A stretch of DNA of 64,000 nt from Pomphorhynchus laevis (GCA_012934845.2 WNNJ02001765.1:62001-126000), one strand, 5' to 3'. Positions 18,343 to 30,700 are shown, counted from the first letter of the stretch. Program-made: numbers and translations. The notes: generated by a model not told the origin, from the sequence alone.

Positions 18343-20802
18343 ATGCAGAGTACTCGTGAGCCTTTTTCACTGAATATCCTTCAGTGGAATTCGGGAGGTG
18401 CTTCTGCCCTTAGACTTCTATCCGGTAGAGACGCAGATGTTATAGTCCTTCAGGAGACGCGGTCTATCCGTCTCCCCCAGAACATTGCTCGATTTATTCC
18501 AAAGCATATCTGTTCCCACTATACTCCGTACATAACCCCGCCTCACTCTTCTTCCTCTCAAGGACTCTTGACCTTAGTTAAGTGCTCTTTAAGGTCCACC
18601 CTCTTGCTAAACTACTCATGTCCAGCCCTGTCTTGTCTGGTAGTTTCACTCAGTAAGAACGGTAAACGCCTCAGTCTAGCCAATGTTTACATTCGTCCAG
18701 GGGAGATCCACAAGAATCGTGACCTCCTGGATGGTATTATCGACAGCGGCTATGACATGATACTAGGGGACTTCAACGACAGAACTGGTCGTTGGATCAA
18801 CGCATCACTTCGCAGAGCCAGGAACGATTACTTTATTCACAAACCACCGTCCCCCACTTTTCATTGCACATCAACAAATTCAATCCTCGACATTTTACTG
18901 CTTCACTCGAGGTGGTTACTTAAACCCCTCTGCACGGAGCAGTCGCGTCAACAGTTGACCACCTCTCATGACCTCATTCGTTGGAGGATAGAGGAGGATA
19001 CGTTGCTGAGAAGGAGGTTTCACTTTGATCCGATCAGAGTGGCCTTCTTTCAGGCGGCAATCCGACTCTTCCCCAGAATAGGACAGGAGAGTTTAACCGA
19101 ATTCAATACCTACCTCTCTTCGCAAGCTACCGCGATTTTATCGACTACCTACAAAGGTCGCTTATACAATCCCACTCCGACAAAACTCAAGGTCCTAGCT
19201 AAATTGCTGAACCTTCCTAATCTCTCTGTTTCCGAAAGACAAACCCTCTCGAATGAATACTGGAGCACTAGATATAGGTTCCAGCTGAGTAGGGATAAGA
19301 CGAATATTGCTCGTTTTAACCCGTCTCAGTCTTCCTTCTGGAAGATATTCAGGAAGGAGAAGTTTGTGTGCTGGAAGGATAGGGCATTTAATTGGATAGG
19401 TAAGATAGGCCTTGAAAAAGTTTTGGAAGAGTCACTAGCCCTTCATAACTATGGAGCCACTCAATCACCTCAACCAATCCCGCCTTGGGGTGACTTCAGG
19501 AGTAGGGACTTATCTGTAACAGATATCCTTAACTCCTGGGGTCCACTTCCGGGCACCTCTAAATCCCACGCTCCACTTTCCTCTCGAGTCTGTCAGCTTT
19601 TGACAGCCGATCAGAGAAGAGAGGTGGCCGTCACAATGCTTCTAGCCTCCCCATCCGATGTAGCAGGCATTAATATTAGTAAGAGAGTGTTTATTCCTAA
19701 GAAAAAATCCTGCTCATGCCCTAAAGATCTGCGACCCATTTCGATTCAAAATGCCCTCGTGTCGATTTACGAAAAAGCGCTTGCGCGTAAAATCCGCGAC
19801 CATTTGATTAGGCGTAATTTGATCCCTCCTGGTTTTCATGGGTTCGTCAAAGGTCGCTCGGTCCATTCAGCAGTAGGTGAGGTGGAGCAGTTTTGTCGGG
19901 AAAATAGCCATCGTCTTGTAGTGGCTGTTTTCCTTGACTTTTCTGCTGCACTTGACCGTATATCAATACCTTTTGTTATCTCTTCTCTCAGGTCCCTCGG
20001 GTTGCCTGCGAGAATAGTGAACAGGGTGGAGATACTGCTGTACACCAAGCGATTTTATTATGAAGACGACCCTGATGCGCGTCAGTTCTACCCTATTACG
20101 GGTGTGCCTCAAGGTTCACCACTTTCCCCAATCTTGTATCTTGCTGCCTCCATTAATCTATTCAAAATATTTAAAAGTGAACAACGTCTAGTGGTGTACG
20201 CTGATGACACCACAGCCCTGTTCTCTGGACATAGGTGCAAGGACGTAGTCTCTGACATCAGCCGTTTCTTTTTAAGATTAAAAGACCAGTTGCCCAAGTC
20301 CAATCTTGTTCTAAACTCCGCGAAATCGCAGGTGGTCGTCTTTCATGGCACCCCTGCAACAAAGCAAAAGCTTAAGAGATTAGCATTCTCTGCCCTCTCC
20401 TCCATATTTGCCTCTGAACCACTCCCCACCTTCACAAGTCGAGTAAAATACCTGGGGTTCACCGTTACGGTGAACTGGTCGGCGAAAGCTGACCTGGATA
20501 GACTCAAACGTATCCTGAAGAAAGCTAGGTGGGCTCTGAAACGGGCCCAACATCTGTCGTTGATAGGGAAAACCCAGGTGCGCCTCTGGGGCACCTGGGC
20601 TATCTCGGGATTAGTCTTCTTCTCTAGAGGACGTCCCCCAGAGCAAAGGCTAAGGTTTCTTAAGCTCCTCGTCTCTCGTTTACCCAGCATAGTCCGCGCC
20701 GATTGGATTATTCGGGGTGTGAAAGACCCCGGGTGGTTCAATCGGAAAGCGGCGTGTTGGATTGGTTGGGGGGCTCAGATCCCCATGGATTTGAGGCCTT
20801 GA
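18343..20802 (+). CDS. LINE D ORF2, endonuclease-reverse transcriptase, intact
   Basis: 819 aa from the ATG at 18343, 33 nt after the ORF1 stop. All endonuclease residues (N16, E38, GDFND, SHD) and the RT YADD box are present. RT motif A reads FLDFSAALDR with Leu in place of the usual Phe after AA; the catalytic Asp is kept, so activity may be retained. The 3' coding hairpins are conserved, including CCCAGGTGC/GCACCTGGG. Confidence 0.94.
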   Translation: MQSTREPFSLNILQWNSGGASALRLLSGRDADVIVLQETRSIRLPQNIARFIPKHICSHYTPYITPPHSSSSQGLLTLVKCSLRSTLLLNYSCPALSCLVVSLSKNGKRLSLANVYIRPGEIHKNRDLLDGIIDSGYDMILGDFNDRTGRWINASLRRARNDYFIHKPPSPTFHCTSTNSILDILLLHSRWLLKPLCTEQSRQQLTTSHDLIRWRIEEDTLLRRRFHFDPIRVAFFQAAIRLFPRIGQESLTEFNTYLSSQATAILSTTYKGRLYNPTPTKLKVLAKLLNLPNLSVSERQTLSNEYWSTRYRFQLSRDKTNIARFNPSQSSFWKIFRKEKFVCWKDRAFNWIGKIGLEKVLEESLALHNYGATQSPQPIPPWGDFRSRDLSVTDILNSWGPLPGTSKSHAPLSSRVCQLLTADQRREVAVTMLLASPSDVAGINISKRVFIPKKKSCSCPKDLRPISIQNALVSIYEKALARKIRDHLIRRNLIPPGFHGFVKGRSVHSAVGEVEQFCRENSHRLVVAVFLDFSAALDRISIPFVISSLRSLGLPARIVNRVEILLYTKRFYYEDDPDARQFYPITGVPQGSPLSPILYLAASINLFKIFKSEQRLVVYADDTTALFSGHRCKDVVSDISRFFLRLKDQLPKSNLVLNSAKSQVVVFHGTPATKQKLKRLAFSALSSIFASEPLPTFTSRVKYLGFTVTVNWSAKADLDRLKRILKKARWALKRAQHLSLIGKTQVRLWGTWAISGLVFFSRGRPPEQRLRFLKLLVSRLPSIVRADWIIRGVKDPGWFNRKAACWIGWGAQIPMDLRP

Positions 20803-20959
20803 AGCAGGAAGAAGAGCTGGAATGCCGATAGATTTCGGTCGATTTACATTGACACTAGTCGTCAACGTTTTTTTTCTTCATTTATTTATGTTTTTTCTTT
20901 TTTGTTTCTGTTTTTTCGTGTACATCAGAAAATAATTTATTTATTTATTTTATTTATTT

Positions 20960-20969
20960 GGATTGTCAA
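20960..20969 (+). repeat. Target repeat GGATTGTCAA after LINE D
   Basis: Differs at one base from the repeats at 13243 and 17094. It is followed by about 19 bp of apparent pre-insertion DNA and then the target of copy E. Confidence 0.6.
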
Positions 20970-20988
20970 ATCTGGCTAGTGCTTTCCA

Positions 20989-20999
20989 TTTCAAAAAAA
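20989..20999 (+). repeat. Target-site duplication, left copy, of LINE E
   Basis: TTTCAAAAAAA occurs here and at 24515-24525 just after the (TTTA)n tail of copy E. The right copy is also the left flank of copy F. Confidence 0.6.
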
Positions 21000-21004
21000 G
21001 AATT

Positions 21005-22257
21005 TTTCGTAGAAAGTGAGTATACGACGGATCGATCAAAGCATTCTACGTCGTCAAACAGAAACTTCAATATGGAACAAGGAACAAGTACAATTTCAGA
21101 TTTAAATATTAATTCCGTCAACGAGGTAAGTGATTTGTTATGCCAATTTAAAGCTGACTCGGGAGTGCTTCCCCCATTCCTAAATTATCCAACTTGTGCA
21201 TAATAAATGCTCTGAAACCGATCGAAAGGCACAAATTATTTCCCACTTTCCTGAGAGAATTCGTGGGAAAATTTAATAATAGAATTTTATTCAATTCTGT
21301 TAAGACGCTTGAAAATGCAATAAGAATTTTATTCGCTAATGGCAGCGTTATGAAGGAGTATAACGAGTATTTTGCAAACAATTTAGCCCATCTGGGATCG
21401 ATTACACTCAAACCTATACAATGTTCCTTAAAGTTTTCGAATTTTCCCTCTTTTTTGTCTGAAGATGATCTAACTATGTTACAAAAATCCTATTGCCTCC
21501 ACTCTGTCAGGCAAGTTATAGGAAAGCTGGGAGACCCCCTCCCTGTAGCTTTCTGTAAGGCAGATATCGATAACGGATTGCTTCTGTCTAAGTCCGCTTC
21601 TAACCCTTTTTTAGGGTTCAACCTTCGCTTTACTTTAATTGAGGAAGACAATCTAACATATCCTCATTGTAATAATTGCCATGGATGGGGCCATTGGGGA
21701 TCCTCCTGTGGTAAAATAAAGACTTGCGGTGTTTGTGCCTCAGACGCATGTTCCAGTATGTGTAAGGGCGAGATATGCTCAGCTCCTCCCTCCTGCCTTA
21801 ACTGCGGGGGTAAACACCCTGCTTGGTCCCGACGATGTAATCATTTCCGGGAATACCGACAGTTGTTCGCTAAAAAACGGCTAATAAACCCTTCTCTGCA
21901 GCTGCTCATCCGGTGGATCGAATGTCAAATTCTGATATAATTCATCTTCTGGGCAATACTAAAAAGACGTTAATGTCACAATTTCAAGCGATGTTGACTC
22001 CTCTGATCTCGGCACTCGTGGGGGCGGACTCTGCCCCAATTCCTGCTGAATGTAAAACCCCCCAATCCAAGAAGAGGGGGCTTCCGCAAATAAAGTTCCA
22101 CCGCTTAAAATTGGAAAGCTTCTTAATAACATGAACATGGTTGGCGCCTCACTGGGAAATGAAGATATTGCCCAGGGAGCTCTGGTTCTGGATGGGGCTA
22201 GTGGCAAGGGGGTAACTTCCTTGCACCTAGCTCTGTCTAGGCTGACTGCTCCTGTCT
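21005..22257 (+). pseudogene. LINE E ORF1, gag-like protein, broken
   Basis: The N-terminal coding similarity (TTDRSKHSTSSN) has no upstream ATG. EVSDLLCQF and VLPPF follow. The main open frame 21194-21940 carries the PRE_C2HC-like region and both zinc blocks (C-N-N-C, H, C near 21670-21710; CLNCGGKHPAWSRRC near 21795-21840). Frame changes near 21180, 21885 and 22075 break it. The last part matches the Lys-rich C-terminus and the conserved spacer. Confidence 0.75.
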
Positions 22258-22272
22258 AACTGATCTGTCACA

Positions 22273-24366
22273 ATGGTGAGTAAACCCGAGCCTTTTTCAC
22301 TGAATATTCTTCAGTGGAATTCGGGAGGTGCTTCCGCCCTTAGACTTTTATCTGGTAGAGATGCAGATGTTATAGTCCTTCAGGAAACTCGGTCTATCCG
22401 TCTCCCACAGGACATTACTCGATTTTTCCCAAAGCACACATATTCCCACTATACTCCGTACATAACCCCACCCCACTTCTCTTCATCTCAAGGACTCTTA
22501 ACCCTAGTTAAATGCTCCTTAAGGTTTTCCCTCATATTAAATTACTCTTGTCCAGCATTCTCCTGTCTAGTAGTGTCACTCGTTAAGAACGGTAAGGTTT
22601 CACTTTGATCCGATCAGAGTAGCCTTCTTCCAGGCGGCTATCCGACTCTTTCCCCGAATAGGAAATCTGTGTCTGGCCGAATTTAATACCTACCTCTCTT
22701 CGCAAGCTACCGCGATTCTATCGACTACCTATAAAGGTCGTATATACAATCCCACTCCGACGAAACTCAAGGTCCTAGCAAAATTACTGAACCTCCCCAA
22801 TCTCTCTGCTTCCGCCAAACAGGCCCTCTCGAATGAATATGGAGCACTAGATACAGGTTCCAGCTGAGTAGGGATAGGACGAGTATCGCTCGCCTTAATC
22901 CTTCTCAGTCTTCCTTCTGGAAGATATTCAAGAAGAAGTTTGTTTGCTGGAAGGATAGAGCATTGAGTTGGATAGGGAATGTAGGCCTTGATAAAGTTTT
23001 GGAGGAGTCACTAGCCCTACACAACTATGGAGCCACTCAATCACCTCAATCAATCCCGCCTTGGTGTAACTTCTGGAGTAGGGATGTTTCTGTTACGGAT
23101 ATTCTTAACTCCTGGGGTCCACTCCCGGGCACCTCCAAATCCGTCCTTCCACTTTCTTCTCGGGTCTGTCAGCTTTTGACAGCTGATCAGAGAAGAGAGG
23201 TGACCGTAACTATGCTTTTAGCCTCCCCATCTGATGTAGCAGGCATCAATATTAGTAAACGTGTTTTTATTCCTAAGAAAAAATCCTGTTCATGTCCAAA
23301 AGACCTGCGACCCATTTCGATTCAAAATTCTCTCGTGTCGATTTACGAAAAAGCGCTTGCGCGTAAAATCCGCGACCATTTAAGTAGGCGAAATTTGATC
23401 CCTCCAGGTTTTCATGGGTTCGTCAAAAGTCGCTAGGTCCATTCAGCAGTAGGTGAGGTGGAGCAGTTTTGTCGGGAAAATAGCCATCGCCTAGTTGTGG
23501 CTATTTTCCTTGACTTTTCTGCTGCATTTGACCGCATCTCCATTCTTTTTGTGACCTCTTCTCTCAGGTCCCTCGGGTTGCCTGCGAGAATTGTGAACAG
23601 GGTGATCCTGCTGTACACCAAACGGTTTTATTATAAAGACGACCCTGATGCGCGTCAGTTTTACCCTATTACGGGTGTGTCTCAAGGTTCACCTCTTTCT
23701 CCTATCTTATATCTTGCTGCTTCCATTAATCTATTCAAAATATTTAAACGCGAACAACGTCTTGTGGTGTATGCTGATGACACCACAGCCCTGTTCTCTG
23801 GACACAGGTGCAAAGACGTAGTTTCTGACATCAGCCGCTTCTTTTTAAGATTAAAAGACCAGTTACCCAAATCCAATCTTATCTTAAACTCCGCCAAATC
23901 GCAGGCGGTTGTCTTTCATGGCACCACTGCAACAAAGAAAAAACTTAAGAGATTAGCACTCTCTGCACTCTCCTCCATATTTGCCTATGAACCACTCCCC
24001 ACCTTCACAAGTCGAGTAAAATACCTGGGGTTCACCGTTACGGTGAACTGGTCGGCGAAAGCTGACCTGGATAGACTTAAACGTATCCTGAAGAAAGCTA
24101 GGTGGGCTCTGAAACGGGCTCAGCATATGTCATTGAAAGGGAAAACCCAGGTGCGCCTTTGGGGTACCTGGGCTATCTCGGGATTAGTCTTCTTCTCTAG
24201 AGGACGTCCCCCAGAGCAAAGACTAAGGTTCCTGAAGCTCCTCGTCTCTCGTTTACCCAGCATAGTCCGCACCGATTGGATCCTTCGGGGGGTGAAAGAC
24301 CCAGGGTGGTTCAGTCGGAAGGCGGCGTGTTGGATCGGTTGGGGGCTCAGATCCCCATGGATTTGA
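22273..24366 (+). pseudogene. LINE E ORF2, broken, internal deletion
   Basis: The ATG at 22273 starts a normal endonuclease N-terminus, but after VVSLVKNGK (22595) about 350 bp are missing and sequence resumes at the FHFDPIR motif (22607). This removes the GDFND and SHD catalytic residues. Further frame changes lie near 22840 and 22960, a stop interrupts the FVKSR segment (23434-23436), and the RT from 23458 is open to the end with FLDFSAAFDR and YADD. The protein cannot cut DNA. Confidence 0.85.
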
Positions 24367-24514
24367 GGCCATAATGTTTTAAAGAAGACTGACATGCAAC
24401 TTTGAAGATTGTCAATTCATCTCGAAGAAGATTAGATAAAGGCTTGATAGTAACTGTCTTCTGTTAATGATATTATCCTGCATGTTTATTTTTAATAAAA
24501 TCTTTATTTATTTA

Positions 24515-24525
24515 TTTCAAAAAAA
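24515..24525 (+). repeat. Target-site duplication, right copy, of LINE E
   Basis: TTTCAAAAAAA, matching 20989-20999, directly before the 5' end of copy F. Confidence 0.6.
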
Positions 24526-24527
24526 AC

Positions 24528-25887
24528 ATGTCGAGTAACAAGCGCGTCGGAGGTTCAAAAGATTCTAGTTTTTGCAATTCTGGTGCAAAAAAAAGCTGTT
24601 TTTTTCTAATGGAAAAGAGGATATTATAGCTGTTCCAGACATTCTAACCACCGATCAAGACAACTTTATGGTCAATAGTACTACTGTGGTAGCATACTCT
24701 ATGGCAGCTAATATGAATTCTTCTCAATCAATCAATTCAGCGATGGAAAATGATACTTTGGATAAGGTAATTTTAATTATTAACTCTACCAACCACGTGA
24801 GTACCGTTTTTGTTCCTTCTATCGAAAAAGGGGAACTCCCCCTTTTAAAAAACTTACCTATCATTACTGCAACAAAGCCGGTAGAACGTCATTTACTATT
24901 CAACATTTTTCTGAGAAAGTTCACATTAGAATACCCTGGAAGGGTTCTATTTAACAGTATAAAAATCTTCAATAATTCGATCAGAGTATCCTTTACTACA
25001 CATGATCTCATTATCGCATATAAAAAAATTTTTGATTCATTTCTTTCTAACTCTGGAACACTGGAAATTAAGCCTATACACTCTACAGTTAAAATCAACA
25101 ACTTTCCGGCATTTCTAGAACAACCTGATCTAGAGAATTTAAAGAAGCTTTACAAACTTTCTACAATCAGGCCTTTAAAATCAAAAACAGGGGAGGCGCT
25201 TCCGGTAGCCTTCGCCTCCTGTGATCTCGAAAATGCTCAGATCCTTTGCTTGAACACGGTTAACCCCTTTATGGGGTATAACCTCAAATTTATGCTCATC
25301 GATTCCAACTGCTTAACATATCCACACTGTAACAACTGCCACAAGTGGGGGCATTGGGCCTCCACTTGTAAGGAAGAAAGGTGTTGCGGGGTATCTTCAA
25401 GGGCAGACTGTCCTTCATTAGTGGAAGACATCAAATGTATTGAATCCTCTATATGCAAGAATTGCGGCGGGACCACCCAGCGTGGTCCCGTCGTTGTCGA
25501 TCCTTTATGGAATACAGGAATAGGCACTCTGCCTCTCCCTCTGAGTCTAAATCTTTTGTCAAAGCAGCGTCGGATCCACCTGTAAACGATAGAATGTCGA
25601 ATAAAGATATCTTATTTTTATTAGACAATAATAAGAAAGTAATCCTTGCACAGTTACAGCAAATGATTCATCCCTTGCTTGGAGCGTTTCTGGCTGCTCC
25701 GTCTTCCCCTGGAGTTACAGTTACACCTAAATCAAAGAAGAGAGGCGGGTCCGCTCGGACGGTTCCCCCAAATAAAATGGGTAAGCACCTTTACGGCCTG
25801 GGAGATGAAGATATCGCCCAGGGTGTACTGACCCCTGATAGGGCTGCTGGTGGGAAGGGCAACCTTCCCACTCCTGGCTCCGTCTAG
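24528..25887 (+). pseudogene. LINE F ORF1, gag-like protein, broken
   Basis: The ATG at 24528 opens MSSNKRVGGSKDSSFCNSG, with the GGSK motif. After an early frame change the frame 24572-25585 is open and holds an N-terminal insert relative to other copies, the PRE_C2HC-like region and the first CCHC knuckle (C-N-N-C, H, C near 25330-25370). A second frame change near 25470 leads to the C-terminal frame, which contains HPAWSRRC and the Lys/Ser-rich tail and ends at the CCGTCTAG stop at 25887. Confidence 0.78.
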
Positions 25888-25920
25888 GTCGGCTACTCCC
25901 GTCTCAACTAATCTATCACA

Positions 25921-28318
25921 ATGGTGAGTAAGCCCGAGCCTTTTTCACTGAATATTCTTCAGTGGAATTCGGGAGGTGCTTCTGCCCTTAGGCTTCTATC
26001 TGGTAGAGACGCAGATGTTATAGTCCTTCAGGAGACGCGGTCTATCCGTCTCCCCCAGGACATTACTCGATTTATCCCTAAGCACATTTATACCCACTAT
26101 ACTCCGTATATAACCCCGCCTCACTCCTCTTCATCTCAAGGACTCTTGACCTTAGTTAAATGCTCTTTAAGGTCTTCCCTCATTTTAAACTTCTCGTGTC
26201 CAGCCCTGTCTTGTTTGGTAGTTTCACTCTGTAAGAACGGTAAACGCCTCAGTCTAGCCAACGTTTATATTCGTCCGGGACAGATTCACAAGAACCGTGA
26301 CCTCCTGGATGGGATAATTGATGGCGGCTATGACATGGTACTTGGTGACTTCAACGACAGAACTGGTCGTTGGATTAATGCAGCACTTCGCAGAGCCAGG
26401 AACGGTTATCTTATTCATAAACCACCGTCCCCCTCCTTTCATTGCACATCAACGAATTCTCTCCTCGACTTATTATTGCTCCATGAGAAGTGGTTGCTTA
26501 AACCCTTCTGCACGGAGCAATCGCGGCAACATCTGTCCACCTCTCATGACCTGATTCGTTGGCGGATAGAAGAGGATTCCCTGCTTCGTAGAAGATTCCA
26601 CTTTGATCCCATCAGGGTGGCTGTCTTCCGAGCAGCTATCCAACGCTTCCCCCGAATTGGCAATGAGAGTTTAACCGGATTTAATTCCTATCTCTCTTCG
26701 CAAGCCACCGCGATTTTATCGACTACCTATAAAGGTCACATTTTCAGTCCCACTCCGACAAAACTCAGGGTCCTGTCCAAACTGCTGCATCTCCCTAACC
26801 TCTCTTCTTCTGCCAAACAGACGCTCTCGATAGAATACTGGCGTACCAGATACTGGTTCCAGCTGAGCAAAGTTAAGTCGAGCATTGCTCGTCTTAACCC
26901 TTCTCAGTCTTCCTTCTGTAAGATATTTGATAGAGTTCTGGAGGAGTCACTACCCTACACAACTATGGAGCCACTCAATCACCGCAACCAATCCCGCCTT
27001 GGGGAGACTTCAGGAGTAGAGATATATCAGTTCCAGATATTCTCAATGCCTGGGGGCCTCTTCCGGGCACCTCCAAAACCGTCGCTCCACTCTCTTCTCG
27101 TGTCTTTCAGCTTTTGTCAGCCGATCAAAGAAGGGATGTGGCCGTCACAATGCTATTAGTCACCTATCCGATGTGGCCTGCATCAACATTAGCCGTAGAA
27201 TTTTTATTCCAAAGAAATATCCGGTCTCATGTCCTAAAGACCTGCGGCCCATTTCGATTCAAAATTCCCTCGTTTCGATCTACGAAAAAGCGCTTGCGCG
27301 TAGAATCCGCGACCATTTAAGTAGGCGTAACTTAATCCCACTTGGTTTCCATGGTTTCGTCAAAGGTCGCTCGGTCCATTCAGCAGTAGGTGAAGTGCAT
27401 CAGTTTTGTCGGGAGAATAGCCATCAACTTGCTGTGGCTGTTTTCCTTGACTTTTCTGCTGCATTTGAACGCATCTCCATTCCTTTTGTTATCTCTTCTC
27501 TCAGGTCCCTCGGGTTGCCTGCGAGCATTGTTAACAGGGTGGAGATACTGTTGTACACCAAGCGATTTTATTACGAAGACGACCCTGATGCGCGTCAGTT
27601 CTACCCTATTACGGGTGTGCCTCAAGGTTCACCTCTTTCTCCTGTCTTGTATCTTGCTGCCTCCATAAACCTCTTTAAAATATTTAAGCAGCGTGATCAA
27701 CGTCTAGTGGTGTACGCTGATGACACCACAGCCCTGTTCTCTGGACGCAGGTGTAAGGACGTAGTCTCTGCCATCAGCCGATTCTTTTTAAGATTAAAAG
27801 ACCAGTTACCCAGGTCCAATCTTGTTTTGAATTCCGCCAAATCGCAGGTGGTTGTCTTCAATGGCTCCCCTGCGACAAAGCAAAAACTTAAGAGATTTGC
27901 ACTCTCTGCACTCTCCTCCATATTTGCCTCAGAACCACTTCCTACCTTCACAGGTCGAGTAAAATACCTGGGGTTCACCGTTTCGGTGAACTGGTCGGCG
28001 ACAGCTGACCTAGATATACTAAAACGTATCCTGAAGAGAGCTAGTTGGGCTCTGAAACGGGCTCAGCATCTGTCGTTGAATGGGAAAACTCAGGTGCGCC
28101 TCTGGGGCACCTGGGCTATCTCGGAATTAGTCTTCTTCTCTGGAGGACGTCCCCCAGAGCAATGACCAAGGTTTCTGAAGCTCCTCGTCTCTCGCTTACC
28201 CAACATCGTCGCGCCGATTGGATTCTTCGGGGGGTGAAAGACCCCGGGTGGTTCAATCGGAAAGCGGCGTGCTGGATTGGTTGGGGGGGGCTCAGATCCC
28301 ATGGATTTGAGGTCATGA
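25921..28318 (+). pseudogene. LINE F ORF2, broken
   Basis: The ATG at 25921 begins an intact endonuclease (QWN, LQET, GDFND, SHD). After QSSFCKIF (about 26930) roughly 75 bp is missing and the frame shifts. The RT resumes from 27173 (ISRRIFIPKK) with motif A as FLDFSAAFERIS, where Glu replaces the usual Asp after the catalytic position, then GVPQGSPLSP and YADD. A premature stop lies at 28163-28165, with further changes to the end. Non-functional as a whole. Confidence 0.85.
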
Positions 28319-28458
28319 AAGTTGGTAATGTCTGGGAAGATAAAGAAGCTAAGATTAATCACTATGTCTGAAGATTCTCCGTGTGTACTTTTCATTTATT
28401 TATTTACTCTGACTTATTGACGGCTTGTTTATTTATTTTAGAAAATCTGTATTATTAT

Positions 28459-28558
28459 TGTTTTTTGGTTTTGATTCTATCTGTTCACTGCAAAAATCAA
28501 TAGTTGCTATCTAAGTTCTTTGCTGCTTGTAGGTAGAAGTATCTAGCTAAATTCAACA
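28459..28558 (+). repeat. Copia left LTR, last 100 bp only
   Basis: Matches the last 99 bp of the right LTR and ends AAATTCAACA. The upstream part of the LTR is missing and is replaced by the tail of LINE F. A primer-site-like GATTATGAGACTG follows directly, resembling the internal initiator-tRNA primer used by copia elements. Confidence 0.75.
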
Positions 28559-28569
28559 GATTATGAGAC

Positions 28570-29430
28570 TGAACAATGAGAATTGATGGGAAATTGACTG
28601 ACTGACAGGAGAGAATTGGCAAAATTGGAAATTTCTTATGACGAATGTACTAAAGGCAAAAAACCTATGGAAATATCTGGGATGCATCAAAAGTCAAGAT
28701 GATGAAACGTCTGAAGATGATGCTCAAAAGAAACAACTAGCATTGACTGCCATAATCATGTCCATAAATACCGAGTTTCTATATCTAGTACGTGATGTGG
28801 AAGACCCTGCAGAAGTATGGAAAATACTTAATGAAAGATTCGATAGCAAATCTATGGGACATGTACTGAATTTGAATCGACGATTATTTAGTTGCAAAAT
28901 GAAAACCGGTATCAGTGTACGTGAACATATGCGATCATTTAAAGAAATGATTGATTCCTTAAGCGCCGTAAATGCTCGGGTAGAAGAGTCGCAACAAATC
29001 GCTGTATTGCTGAATAGTGTGAGCGACACATTTTCACCAGCAGTCACTGCCCTGTCTGCAAGTGAAGATAAAGATTTGACAATGTAATTAGTTCAAAGTA
29101 CCCTATTAGCTGAAGAGGAACGAATTGAGCAAAAGAAACTAAGAACAACGAAATCACCAGATTATGTAGAGGCGTTGCGTGTTCAAAATTATACAAGACA
29201 AAAAAAATGGGTTCGATGTTACAACTGTGGCAAACTTGGTCACATCGCAAGAAATTGTCAAAAACCATATGTTGAAAGTTATACTAATCCGGCACCTAGA
29301 ATATCAGATGAATCTAAAATGCAATTGTTGATGGTAAATTGTGGAATAAAGGGTTCGAACAAGTGGTGCATTGATTCAGGTGCTACGAAACATATGACTT
29401 ATGAGCGAAATGAATTTTATTAGCTAAATT
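28570..29430 (+). pseudogene. Copia gag-like region and protease
   Basis: Coding similarity to the copia gag (the open part 28638-29087 has the KIL-N-RFDSK and FKEMIDSL style of UBN2/gag domains), then a CCHC knuckle CYNCGKLGHIARNC near 29220-29260 and the aspartic protease motif WCIDSGATKHMT near 29365-29400. Gag would form the particle shell and the protease would process the polyprotein. Broken fossil. Confidence 0.82.
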
Positions 29431-29439
29431 TCTTCGATA

Positions 29440-30700
29440 AGGCAGAAAATGTGGATCGTGGTGATAGTCGAAAAGTTTCCGCTATAGGACAAGGTACAGT
29501 GATAATAGGGGTGAAGAGTCTTGAGAACACGACACTTAGTATTCAGCTACAAAACGTACTTTATGTGCCTAATATTTGTTGCAACCTTCTCAGTGTTCAT
29601 GCGATCAATATAAAAGTGTATTCAGTTCTTTTCCACTATGGACGATGTACAATTAGTGATAAAGATGGCCGGTCAATCGCACATGGAAAGTTAGATGATC
29701 GTGTTTTTATCCTCAAGACGTCTCAGACATGTACTAACGTTCATAATTCCTTAGTGTGCCACAACTGTGATTATTCTGAACTGAAATTATGGCACCAACG
29801 GTTGGGACATCTGAATTAAGATCAACTTTGTCGAACAATATCATGCTACGATAGGAGAATATCACGTAATGTTAAATGCTCATTGCCATTCTGTTTCATT
29901 TGCGTCATGGGCAAGTTGCATCATGCACCACACAAACCATTAAACAAAATTCGCTCATCCCAAAAACTTCAATTTATTCACAGTGATATTTGTGGACCAA
30001 TGAGCGAGAACTCTGTTGGAAGTCATCGTTATTTCGCAACTTTTATCGATGACTATTCACGATATGTATTTGTTTACTTTCTCAAGCACAAGTCTGAAAT
30101 CGCCGACAAATTTCAAGATTTTCACAGGCATGTGATCAGTAATGGCAAAGATAGAATCGCTACACGACAGTCAGATTGTGCGCGTGAATATTTATCAAAG
30201 GAGATGAAGGATTTTCTCGACAAAGAAGGAATTCAATTTCAAAATTCAGCACCATATACACCTCAGCAAAATGGTGTTGCTGAACGCATGAATAGAACCA
30301 TAGCCGAAGCTGCTCGGTGCTTGCTAATTCAATCAAAATCACCTCAGCCATTTTGGGCGGCTGAAGCGATATCTACAGTTACTTTTATAAGAAATCGCGT
30401 GCAAACAAATTCAGTGCAGCTCGCTATAACACCCTATGAAATGTTCTTCGGGTATAAACCGTGTATAGATAAATTAAAAAATTTCGGTTGTGAAGCTTTT
30501 GCCTTGATACCTCAACACAGACGTACCAAATTTCATAAAAAGCAGATTCTATGATATTTATTGGATACGGAAAAAATGCTCACGCGTACAAACTATTAGA
30601 TCCACTTACCAAATGTATATATCTTCGCGCTGATGTCAGGTTTGATGAAAACATTTTTCCATGTTTGTCTAGTAGATCTAGTACACAATATAACATCCAA
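29440..30700 (+). pseudogene. Copia integrase region
   Basis: Contains the zinc-binding HHCC start (LWHQRLGHLN near 29790), the GAG-pre-integrase segment, then HSDICGPM and DDYSRYVFVYFLKHKSE of the catalytic core and a TPQQNGVAERMNRT segment near 30260-30300. This is the DNA-joining enzyme of copia elements. Broken fossil. Confidence 0.85.

Larger units (their letters stand above)
17104..20959 (+). mobile_element. LINE T-family copy D, near full length
   Basis: 3.86 kb; 19-nt leader, broken ORF1, intact ORF2, and a 3' untranslated region ending in a (TTTA)n-type tail (20925-20959). It is flanked by GAATTGTCAA at 17094 and GGATTGTCAA at 20960. Confidence 0.88.
21000..24514 (+). mobile_element. 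LINE T-family copy E, decayed
   Basis: 3.5 kb between two TTTCAAAAAAA repeats. ORF1 and ORF2 are both broken, and ORF2 carries an internal deletion of about 350 bp. The tail is AATAAAATCTTT followed by TATT repeats. It is in the same orientation as its neighbours. Confidence 0.85.
24526..28458 (+). mobile_element. LINE T-family copy F, decayed
   Basis: 3.9 kb. The ORF1 ATG is only about 2 nt from the 5' boundary set by the E duplication. The tail is TAGAAAATCTGTATTATTATT, where the truncated copia LTR begins. No right-hand duplication is visible because the copia junction replaces it. Confidence 0.82.
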
